A stretch of DNA of 10,491 nucleotides from an uncultured Collinsella sp. (GTDB lineage: Bacteria; Actinomycetota; Coriobacteriia; Coriobacteriales; Coriobacteriaceae): assembly GCA_902496845.1 (NCBI GenBank), contig CABVCJ010000059.1, positions 1-10,491 on the forward strand. The letters are read 5' to 3'. Under the pieces are notes generated by a model, which was given only the letters and a program-made list of their open reading frames with translations, searched no databases and was not told where the DNA came from. The position numbers and the translations under genes were made by a program. Positions 4,558 to 10,491 of the stretch are shown piece after piece. How positions within the stretch are numbered: the stretch's first letter is position 1; every line of letters starts with the position of its first letter.

Positions 4558-5895
4558 ATGAACCAGCAGAACATCGATTACGTACTCCGCTCCGTAGAGC
4601 AGCGTGATATCCGCTTTGTGCGTCTGTGGTTTGTCGACATTCTCGGCCGCCTCAAGAACTTTGCCATTAGCCCCGAGGACCTCGAGGTCGCTTTTGAGGA
4701 GGGTATTGGCTTTGACGGCTCCGCCATCGAGGGCTTTGCCACGCCCGAGGAAGCCGACATGCTCGCATTCCCCGATGCTTCGACCTTCCAGATTCTGCCG
4801 TGGCGTCCGAGCCATAACGGCGTCGCCCGCGTGTTCTGCGATGTGTGCACTCCCGATTGCAAGCCCTTTGCCGGCGACCCGCGCGACGCCCTGCGCCGTA
4901 TGTTCTATAAGGCCGAGAAGGCCGGCTATCTGCTCAACGTGGGCGCCGAGCTGGAGTATTACTACTTCCCCGACGAGCACACCCCCGAGCCGCTCGACAA
5001 CGTGGGCTACTTCGATCTTTCGGTGAGCGATGCCGCTCGCGACCTGCGTCGCAACACGGTCCTCACGCTCGAGAAGATGTCCGTGCCCGTGGAGTACACC
5101 TTCCACGCCGCCGGCCGCTCGCAGCACGGCATGAGCCTGCGCCATGCCGAGGCCCTGAGCATGTCCGACGCCATCACCACGGCCAAACTCATCATTAAGC
5201 AGCAGGCCTACGAGAGCGGTTGCCACGCCTCCTTTATGCCCAAGCCGTTGGCGGGCGAGGACGGCAGCGCCATGTTTTTGCATCAGTCGCTGTTCGACCA
5301 CGACGGCAACAACGTCTTTTGGGGCGAGGACGACGAGAAGTACCATCTCTCCGACGTCGCCAAGCACTACATGGCCGGCATCCTGGCACACGCGCGCGAG
5401 ATCAGCGCCATCACCAACCCCACGGTCAACTCGTACAAGCGCATCACCACGGGTGGCGATTCCGTGCCGCAGTACGCCACGTGGGGCCTGCGCAACCGCG
5501 CGAGTATGGTCCGCATCCCGGTCTACAAGCCCGGCAAGCAGCTGTCCACGCGCATCGAGCTTCGCAGCCCCGATCCCATGGCCAATCCGTACCTGGTCAA
5601 CGCCGTCACGCTGGCGGCTGGTCTGGACGGCATCGAGCGCAAGCTGGAGCTGCCGCCCGAGGCCACGGCCGAGACGCTCAAGCTTACCGACCGTCAGATG
5701 CTCGAGGCCGGCTACACGCCGCTGCCGCGCTCGCTTAAAGAGGCGCTCGATGTGTTTGAGGACTCGCAGTTTATGAAGGATGCCCTCGGCGAGCACATTC
5801 ACAGCTTTTTCCTCAAAAAGAAGCGCAACGAGTGGCATAAGTTTGAGTCCACGATCACCGAGTGGGAGATCAAGCACTACCTGGCGAACTCCTAA
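4558..5895 (+). CDS. Glutamine synthetase-like protein (GSI-alpha type) with degenerate active site
   Basis: The 445-residue protein aligns end to end with type I-alpha glutamine synthetases, which make glutamine from glutamate, ammonia and ATP. It has the N-terminal beta-grasp region (about 15-100, FDGSAIEGF at 52-60) and the catalytic domain with E131-L-E133, FMPKP (226-230), NPTVNSYKR (287-295), NRASMVRIP (313-321) and RIELRSPDP (332-340). No adenylylation motif is present. Set against Bacillus GlnA from memory, several core residues are changed: the two metal-ligand glutamates of HHEVAPGQHE become A184 and G191, the metal-ligand histidine of GSGMH becomes F240, and the flap GYEAP becomes GGDSVP (299-304), removing the catalytic glutamate. 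It may therefore be a paralogue with another substrate, or a sensor. GGGGAG ends 5 nt before the ATG. It heads a unit with the GlnR-like gene. Confidence 0.85.
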   Translation: MNQQNIDYVLRSVEQRDIRFVRLWFVDILGRLKNFAISPEDLEVAFEEGIGFDGSAIEGFATPEEADMLAFPDASTFQILPWRPSHNGVARVFCDVCTPDCKPFAGDPRDALRRMFYKAEKAGYLLNVGAELEYYYFPDEHTPEPLDNVGYFDLSVSDAARDLRRNTVLTLEKMSVPVEYTFHAAGRSQHGMSLRHAEALSMSDAITTAKLIIKQQAYESGCHASFMPKPLAGEDGSAMFLHQSLFDHDGNNVFWGEDDEKYHLSDVAKHYMAGILAHAREISAITNPTVNSYKRITTGGDSVPQYATWGLRNRASMVRIPVYKPGKQLSTRIELRSPDPMANPYLVNAVTLAAGLDGIERKLELPPEATAETLKLTDRQMLEAGYTPLPRSLKEALDVFEDSQFMKDALGEHIHSFFLKKKRNEWHKFESTITEWEIKHYLANS

Positions 5896-5945
5896 TCGCG
5901 CTGGCTTGTTCCAGTACGATTGAGCTCATTTCCTTGGAGGCCGAT

Positions 5946-6608
5946 ATGTCCGAAAAGAGTGCCCTGTTCATGGCGCGCACGACGCGCTTCCACGAGTTTG
6001 CCCGCAGCTTGACGACCACCCTGGGTGTCGAGGTGAGCCTTGCCACACCCGATTCGCCGACTGCGGCGCACGACTTCGACCTGCTGATCCTCGACTCCGA
6101 CGGCATCCGCAGCGACCGCATCGATCAGATTGCCAAATGGCTCGACGACCGCGGTGGCGTTCCCATGCTGGTGATCGTCGACGACGAGGCGCTCGGCACC
6201 CTGCGTCTGCCGAATCACGCGCATGCCGACTTTGTATGCCCCACGGCGACGCCCAACGAACTTAAGGCTCGTGCGCAGCGCCTGATGGGCGAGGAGGAGA
6301 CCGTCACCGCCGACGATGTGCTCAACATCGATAACCTCGAGATTAACCTGGCTACCTACCAGGTGACACTCGATAACGAGCCCATTGACCTGACGCTGAT
6401 GGAGTACTCGCTGCTGAGCTTTTTGGCGACGCACCCCAACCGCGCCTACAGCCGCGAAGTGCTGCTGCACCGCGTGTGGGGCTTTGAGTACTGCGGCGGC
6501 ACGCGCACCGTCGACGTGCACATTCGACGCATCCGTTCCAAGGTGGGCCCGCAGATCGCGGCACACATCACCACCGTCCGCGGCGTGGGCTATCTGTTTA
6601 AGGACTAG
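5946..6608 (+). CDS. GlnR-like OmpR-family orphan response regulator
   Basis: The 220-residue protein has an N-terminal receiver-like domain (about 1-112) and a C-terminal winged helix (about 125-219). The DNA-binding domain, with TYQVTLDNEPIDLTLMEY (137-154), VWGFEYCGGTRTVDVHIRRIR (178-198) and TVRGVGYLF (210-218), closely resembles actinobacterial GlnR, the global nitrogen regulator. The receiver keeps D50 (LLILDSDG) but lacks the N-terminal acidic pair and the conserved lysine, as expected for an atypical receiver not driven by a kinase; no histidine kinase gene is nearby. The ATG at 5946 follows TTGGAGG with 5 nt spacing. An upstream in-frame extension overlapping the previous gene is unlikely. 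It lies 50 bp after the GS-like gene, so the two are probably co-transcribed. The GlnR identity is inferred from motifs. Confidence 0.8.
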   Translation: MSEKSALFMARTTRFHEFARSLTTTLGVEVSLATPDSPTAAHDFDLLILDSDGIRSDRIDQIAKWLDDRGGVPMLVIVDDEALGTLRLPNHAHADFVCPTATPNELKARAQRLMGEEETVTADDVLNIDNLEINLATYQVTLDNEPIDLTLMEYSLLSFLATHPNRAYSREVLLHRVWGFEYCGGTRTVDVHIRRIRSKVGPQIAAHITTVRGVGYLFKD

Positions 6609-6612
6609 ATTT

Positions 6613-6650
6613 CCACCGCAAGGGGGACAGGCGCCTTTGCGGTGGTTTTG
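6613..6650 (+). terminator. Rho-independent terminator of the GS-like/GlnR-like unit
   Basis: CCACCGCAA (6613-6621) pairs with TTGCGGTGG (6637-6645). Three further pairs, one of them G-T, extend the stem to 12 bp with a 9-nt loop, followed by TTTT. It starts 5 nt after the stop codon. The stem contains TTGCGGTG, the core of the palindromes at 3-87 and 857-923. Confidence 0.85.
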
Positions 6651-6816
6651 CCGCAGGTGCGGGTTCCTTTCGAGTTTGCAGTAGAACTTAAGCCTTCCTA
6701 AAAGATTGCGTTCTCATACACGTGCACCCGCATATTGGGGTACAACTCATCGTGAACAATGATGGCCCGCCACGTGTTTGGCGGGCCTTTGGTTATTTGA
6801 CGAAAGGATTGCAGCT
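6651..6816 (+). promoter_or_regulatory. htrA upstream region with a stem-loop
   Basis: GGCCCGCC (6764-6771) and GGCGGGCC (6780-6787) form a perfect 8-bp GC stem with an 8-nt loop, followed by TTTGGTTATTTG. It lies 29 nt before the htrA start and could be a weak terminator or attenuator, or a leader structure. The promoter must lie upstream, but I see no convincing -35/-10 pair; CATATT (6731-6736) and TACAAC (6741-6746) are weak candidates. Confidence 0.45.
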
Positions 6817-8277
6817 ATGAGCGAGAACGATTCCCAGCGTCCCCAGGATGCGGGCCACGCCGGCGAGACTCAGCAGCAACCGCGCGTACAGGTGGAGTCG
6901 ACGCCTGCCGACGGCAACATTCCCTACGTGCAGGCCTACGACACGCAGACCGGCAAGCCGCTGGGCGGCCAGCAGGTTGTAAACAAGCACACGGTGGTCA
7001 AGACCAAGACCAAAAAACTGCCGATCTTTATTACGGCGCTTGCCGGCTGTGCCTGTGGCGCTCTGCTGGTCATCGCGCTCATTATGAGCGGCACGCTCGA
7101 TATCGGCGGCGGCAGGAACGCCGTGACGGCGGGTGCTTCGGGTTCATCGGCGCAAAAGATCACCATCGACTCCGAGGATACCACGCTGGCCGAGGCCGTC
7201 TCTGCCAAGGCGTTGCCCTCCGTCGTTTCCATCACCGCCACTTCGAGCGGTAGCCAGAATGGCTCGCTTTCGCAGTCTGCCGACGAGTCGGACAGCTCGG
7301 GCAGCGTCGGCTCGGGCGTGGTGCTCGATACCGAGGGCCACATCCTCACCAACAACCACGTGGTCGATGGCTATGACCAGTACGTGGTTACCATGGACGA
7401 CGGAACCACGTACGAGGCCGAGTTCGTGGGCAACGATGCCTCGAGCGACCTGGCCGTCATCAAACTCAAGGATGCTGACGCCTCAAAGCTCACGCCGATC
7501 GAGATCGGTGACTCCTCCAAGCTCAACGTGGGCGAGTGGGTCATGGCGATCGGCTCGCCGTTCGGCAACGAGCAGTCTGTCTCCACGGGTATTGTGTCGG
7601 CGCTCTATCGCTCCACGGCCATGAGCTCTACCAACGGTAACACCATCTATGCCAACATGATCCAGACCGATGCCGCCATCAACCCGGGCAACTCCGGCGG
7701 CGCGCTCGTCAACGACAATGGTGAGCTGGTGGGCATCAACTCGCTCATCGAGAGCTACTCGGGCTCCAGCTCGGGCGTGGGCTTTGCCATTCCGGTTAAC
7801 TACGCCAAGAACATTGCCGACCAGATCATCGACGGTAAGACGCCGGTGCACCCGTACCTGGGCGCCACGCTTTCGAGCGTCAACGCGCTCAACGCCCGCA
7901 CCAACAAGCTGAGCACCGATAGCGGCGCGTATGTGGCGAGCGTCGTTGAGGATGGCCCTGCTGCCAAGGCCGGCATCCAGGAGGGCGATGTCATTACCAA
8001 GCTGGGCGACGACGAGATTACGAGTGCCGATGGCCTGATCATCGCCCTGCGCAGCCACGAGGTGGGCGAGAAGGTCGAGATCACGCTCATGCGCGGCAAG
8101 GAAGAGAAGAAGGTCACCGTCGAGCTGGGCTCCGATGAGGAGCTGCAGAACCAGCAGCAGGATGACAGCGCGACCGACACCGGCAACGGCGGTATTACCG
8201 ACGAGCAGCTGCGCCAGTATCTGGAGGAGCTGTTGGGCCAGCAGGGCCAGGGTCAAGGCTACGGTCAGGGCTACTAG
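6817..8277 (+). CDS. Membrane-anchored HtrA/DegP-type serine protease with PDZ domain
   Basis: Extracytoplasmic quality-control protease. The 486-residue protein has a charged, Gln-rich cytoplasmic N-terminus (1-67), one membrane segment (about 69-91, LPIFITALAGCACGALLVIALIM), a Ser/Gly-rich linker, a trypsin-like domain (about 120-340) and one PDZ domain (about 345-437). The catalytic triad is H181 (TNNHVVDG), D211 (SSDLAVIKL) and S293 in GNSGG. The tail after 440 is Gln/Gly-rich and ends in repeated GQG/GYG units. The arrangement matches Gram-positive HtrA proteins, with the protease outside the cell. AAAGGA (6803-6808) lies 8 nt before the ATG at 6817. An in-frame TTG at 6778 is rejected because it falls in the stem-loop at 6764-6787. 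It appears monocistronic, with a terminator following. No two-component sensor gene is adjacent. Confidence 0.92.
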   Translation: MSENDSQRPQDAGHAGETQQQPRVQVESTPADGNIPYVQAYDTQTGKPLGGQQVVNKHTVVKTKTKKLPIFITALAGCACGALLVIALIMSGTLDIGGGRNAVTAGASGSSAQKITIDSEDTTLAEAVSAKALPSVVSITATSSGSQNGSLSQSADESDSSGSVGSGVVLDTEGHILTNNHVVDGYDQYVVTMDDGTTYEAEFVGNDASSDLAVIKLKDADASKLTPIEIGDSSKLNVGEWVMAIGSPFGNEQSVSTGIVSALYRSTAMSSTNGNTIYANMIQTDAAINPGNSGGALVNDNGELVGINSLIESYSGSSSGVGFAIPVNYAKNIADQIIDGKTPVHPYLGATLSSVNALNARTNKLSTDSGAYVASVVEDGPAAKAGIQEGDVITKLGDDEITSADGLIIALRSHEVGEKVEITLMRGKEEKKVTVELGSDEELQNQQQDDSATDTGNGGITDEQLRQYLEELLGQQGQGQGYGQGY

Positions 8278-8304
8278 CGAGCCGTATCGCGTATATCGAG
8301 GCCA

Positions 8305-8345
8305 GAGGGGGCTGTCCCATCAACGTGGGGCAGTCCCCTCTTTTC
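8305..8345 (+). terminator. Rho-independent terminator of htrA
   Basis: Arms 8305-8319 and 8326-8340 pair over 15 bp with two G-T pairs, a 6-nt loop (TCAACG) and a following TTTTC. It starts 27 nt after the htrA stop codon. Confidence 0.88.
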
Positions 8346-8527
8346 TTATTGATCCGTTGGGGACGGAGGAAAATGGATCATTTAGAGTTGATAAGAGCAT
8401 GGTTTAATCGCGCAATCCATCCCGGTGCGTCGACTGCCGATTCGATGCGGTTCGAAAGGGTTATTCGGCGCCATGGTGACCGGTGGTACTCTAGTATCCG
8501 TTTGAAATCGAGCGAAGGAGTGCCGCT
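8346..8527 (+). other. Region before ligA with a well-placed ribosome binding site but no clear gene
   Basis: GGAGGA is placed before an ATG at 8373 in a stretch less GC-rich than its surroundings. The frame from that ATG runs with no stop to 8774, deep into ligA in another frame. Its first 50 or so residues (MDHLELIRAWFNRAIH onward) look protein-like, then turn into Arg/Pro-rich text typical of an off-frame reading. It may be a gene remnant or chance. I recognise no family. Confidence 0.25.
8492..8497 (+). promoter_or_regulatory. Putative -10 element of ligA (TAGTAT)
   Basis: TAGTAT lies 30 bp before the ligA ATG and repeats the -10-like hexamer seen at 100-105, 3308-3313 and 4505-4510. No -35 is obvious. 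Transcription starting near 8504 would leave a leader of about 24 nt that includes the AAGGAG ribosome binding site. Confidence 0.4.
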
Positions 8528-10491
8528 ATGGAGCAATCGAGCCTGTTTGGTGACGGCGTGGACATCGATACCGAAACGCCCACGAGCACGGATACCGTTG
8601 CGCCGACCGATGCCCGTGCCCAGGCGGCAGCGCGTGCGGCCGAGCTGCGCCACGAGCTCGATTACCACGCCTATCGCTACTACATGCTCGACGCGCCCGA
8701 GATCACGGACGCCGCCTTTGACAAAATGCTCGTTGAGCTGCAAGAAATCGAGGCGACCTACCCCGACCTGGTGACGCCCGACAGCTATACCCAGCGCGTT
8801 GGCGGCTACGTGAGCGAGCAGTTTACGCCAGTCACGCACATGGCGCGCATGTATTCCATGGACGATGCCATGGACCTGGACGAGCTCGACGCATGGCTCC
8901 AGCGCACCGAGGATGCGCTCGGTGCCGGCAGCGTCACCTATACCTGCGAGCTTAAGATCGACGGTCTGGGCGTGGCACTTACCTACCAAAACGGCACCTT
9001 TGTGCGCGCCGCCACGCGCGGCGATGGTACCACGGGCGAGGACGTGTCGCTCAACGTCCGTACCATCAAGGACGTGCCTATGCACCTGTCCGAGCCGGCG
9101 CTCGCTCACATGGGTGCCGACCGCGAGCGCACCATCGAGGTGCGCGGCGAGGTCTATATGCCCAAAGGCAGCTTTGTACGTCTGAATGAAGAGGCCGATG
9201 CCGAGGGCCGCGACCCCTTCGCCAACCCGCGCAACGCCGCTGCTGGCAGCCTGCGTCAGAAGGATCCCAAGGTTACGGCGCGGCGCGACCTGGCCACCTT
9301 TATCTATGCCATCGCCGATACCGATCCACTGCACGTCCACAGCCAGCGCGAGTTCCTCGATTGGCTGCGTAGCGCCGGCTTTAGCGTCAACCCCAACGTG
9401 GCTCGCTGTGCCACGCCGGCCGAGGTCCACGAGTTCTGCGCCCAGGCGCTCGAGCATCGCGGCGACCTGGACTACGACATCGACGGCGTGGTCGTAAAGG
9501 TCGACAGCTTTCAGCAGCAGCTCGACCTGGGCTTTACCGCCCGCGCACCGCGCTGGGCCATTGCCTTTAAGTTTCCGCCCGAGGAAAAGCAGACCGTCCT
9601 GCGCGAGATTCGCATCCAGGTGGGTCGCACCGGTGTGCTCACGCCGGTCGCCGAGTTCGACCCGGTGACGGTTGCCGGCTCCACCATCGCGCGCGCCACG
9701 CTGCACAACATCGACGAGATTCGTCGCAAAAACGTGCGCGAGGGCGACACGATTATCGTGCACAAGGCGGGCGACGTGATTCCCGAGGTCGTGGGTCCGG
9801 TGCTCGACAAGCGCCCGGCCGATTCGGTCGACTGGCACATGCCCGAGGTCTGCCCCGTGTGCGGCAGCCCCGTGGTCCACGAGGATGGCGAGGTCGCTTA
9901 CCGCTGCGTCTCCATCGATTGCCCTGCGCAGCTCAAGGAGCGCCTGCTCCACTGGGTGAGCCGCGGCTGCATGGACGTCGACGGCCTGGGCGACGAGATC
10001 GTCGACAAGATGATCGCTGCTGGCCTGATTCACGACGTCGCGGACTTCTACCAGCTCACGGTCGACGATATCGCCGGCCTGGACACGGGGCGTACCTATG
10101 CCAGCTCCAACAGCAAAAAGGGCGTCAAGAAGGGCGACCCCATCCCGGTAGGCCTCAAGACGGCTGAGAAAATCATCGCCGAGCTCAACAAGTCCAAGAG
10201 CCAGCCGCTCGGTCGCGTGCTGTTTGCCCTGGGTATCCGCCACGTGGGCAAGAGTGTGGGTGAGGTCATCGCCGAGCGATTCCTGTCGATTGACAAGCTC
10301 ATCTTGGCGAGCGAAGAGGATATTGCCGAGTGCGAGGGCATCGGCCCCAAGATTGCGGCGAGCGTTAAGCAGTTCCTGGCCGTGCCCGAGAACCTTGCCG
10401 TGCTGGAACGTCTGCGTCAGGCGGGCCTTTCGCTCGAGGTCGACTTGGGCGCTGCGCACGCGCAAGCCGCAGCCGACGCTGGCGTGGCGGG
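8528..10491 (+). CDS. ligA: NAD-dependent DNA ligase LigA, 3' end beyond window
   Basis: Seals nicks in DNA during replication and repair using NAD+. The first 654 codons are present with no stop before the window end. After an unusual N-terminal extension of about 30 residues come domain Ia (about 35-95, HAYRYYMLDAPEITDAAFD), the adenylation domain with catalytic K143 in CELKIDGLG, the OB fold (about 350-430), the four-cysteine zinc finger (CPVCG through CVSIDC, about 440-465) and helix-hairpin-helix repeats (GLGDEIVDKM, ALGIRHVGKSVGEVI, CEGIGPKIAASV). The C-terminal BRCT domain would lie outside the window. AAGGAG (8515-8520) lies 7 nt before the ATG at 8528. Two oddities: MEQSSLFG at the N-terminus resembles a sliding-clamp-binding motif, and residues 519-543 carry an insertion of about 20 residues relative to E. 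coli LigA. Confidence 0.96.
   Translation, partial: MEQSSLFGDGVDIDTETPTSTDTVAPTDARAQAAARAAELRHELDYHAYRYYMLDAPEITDAAFDKMLVELQEIEATYPDLVTPDSYTQRVGGYVSEQFTPVTHMARMYSMDDAMDLDELDAWLQRTEDALGAGSVTYTCELKIDGLGVALTYQNGTFVRAATRGDGTTGEDVSLNVRTIKDVPMHLSEPALAHMGADRERTIEVRGEVYMPKGSFVRLNEEADAEGRDPFANPRNAAAGSLRQKDPKVTARRDLATFIYAIADTDPLHVHSQREFLDWLRSAGFSVNPNVARCATPAEVHEFCAQALEHRGDLDYDIDGVVVKVDSFQQQLDLGFTARAPRWAIAFKFPPEEKQTVLREIRIQVGRTGVLTPVAEFDPVTVAGSTIARATLHNIDEIRRKNVREGDTIIVHKAGDVIPEVVGPVLDKRPADSVDWHMPEVCPVCGSPVVHEDGEVAYRCVSIDCPAQLKERLLHWVSRGCMDVDGLGDEIVDKMIAAGLIHDVADFYQLTVDDIAGLDTGRTYASSNSKKGVKKGDPIPVGLKTAEKIIAELNKSKSQPLGRVLFALGIRHVGKSVGEVIAERFLSIDKLILASEEDIAECEGIGPKIAASVKQFLAVPENLAVLERLRQAGLSLEVDLGAAHAQAAADAGVA

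Noticed and set aside
4477..5877. Long minus-strand open frame opposite the GS-like gene
   Set aside because: The plus strand has conserved glutamine synthetase motifs and a good ribosome binding site. The antisense frame has shadow-type composition and extends across the promoter region.
8400..8475. Possible tRNA because of TTCGA-like motifs (GGTTCGAAAGG)
   Set aside because: The bases around the motif do not form a T arm, and no acceptor, D or anticodon stems can be paired.
8378..10465. Very long open frame on the minus strand opposite ligA
   Set aside because: The plus strand encodes an unmistakable LigA with all motifs. The opposite frame is an artefact of high GC third positions, with an Asp/Val/Gly/Leu/His-rich composition and no domain I recognise.

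Overview
The window is high-GC, densely coded bacterial DNA. A GlnR-like OmpR-family regulator lacking phosphotransfer residues, the KDG-catabolism gene set, and frequent long palindromes around the motif ATAAGTTGCGGTG suggest a gut actinobacterium of the Coriobacteriia, with Collinsella as my best guess. This assignment is inference; there is no rRNA or other marker to confirm it.

Layout. (1) Positions 1-842: a FadR-type GntR regulator (+) sits between two long palindromes of one family (3-87 and 857-923). (2) Positions 843-1233: a 391-bp convergent gap with no credible gene but four consecutive hairpins, the last being the terminator of the leftward operon. (3) Positions 1234-3165 (-): kdgK (KDG kinase) then eda (KDPG aldolase), which together turn 2-keto-3-deoxygluconate into pyruvate and glyceraldehyde-3-phosphate. 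The 255-bp gap between them holds two further inverted repeats. (4) Positions 3166-3400: a divergent control region with two LacI-type operators, a shared -10-like element, a 25-bp leader hairpin and a possible 10-codon leader peptide overlapping the kdgK start. (5) Positions 3401-4423 (+): a KdgR-like LacI-family repressor. The set regulator/kinase/aldolase resembles the Bacillus kdgR-kdgK-kdgA group. (6) Positions 4424-6650 (+): a two-gene unit with a glutamine-synthetase-like protein that has lost several metal and catalytic residues, followed after 50 bp by a GlnR-like orphan response regulator. A GlnR-box-like site lies upstream and a terminator follows. (7) Positions 6817-8345 (+): a membrane-anchored HtrA/DegP-type serine protease and its terminator. 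(8) Positions 8528-10491 (+): NAD-dependent DNA ligase LigA, cut by the window end. It has an N-terminal extension that begins with a sliding-clamp-type motif and an insertion in its helix-hairpin-helix domain.

Most interesting points: the catalytically degenerate GS-like protein paired with a GlnR-like regulator; the palindrome family and hairpin cluster around the GntR gene; the clamp-type motif at the LigA N-terminus; and the structured kdgK leader. Several upstream regions share a TAGTAT -10-like hexamer (11 identical bases, TGCGATAGTAT, in two of them), which helps set start codons. All comparisons with known proteins are from memory; no search was run.
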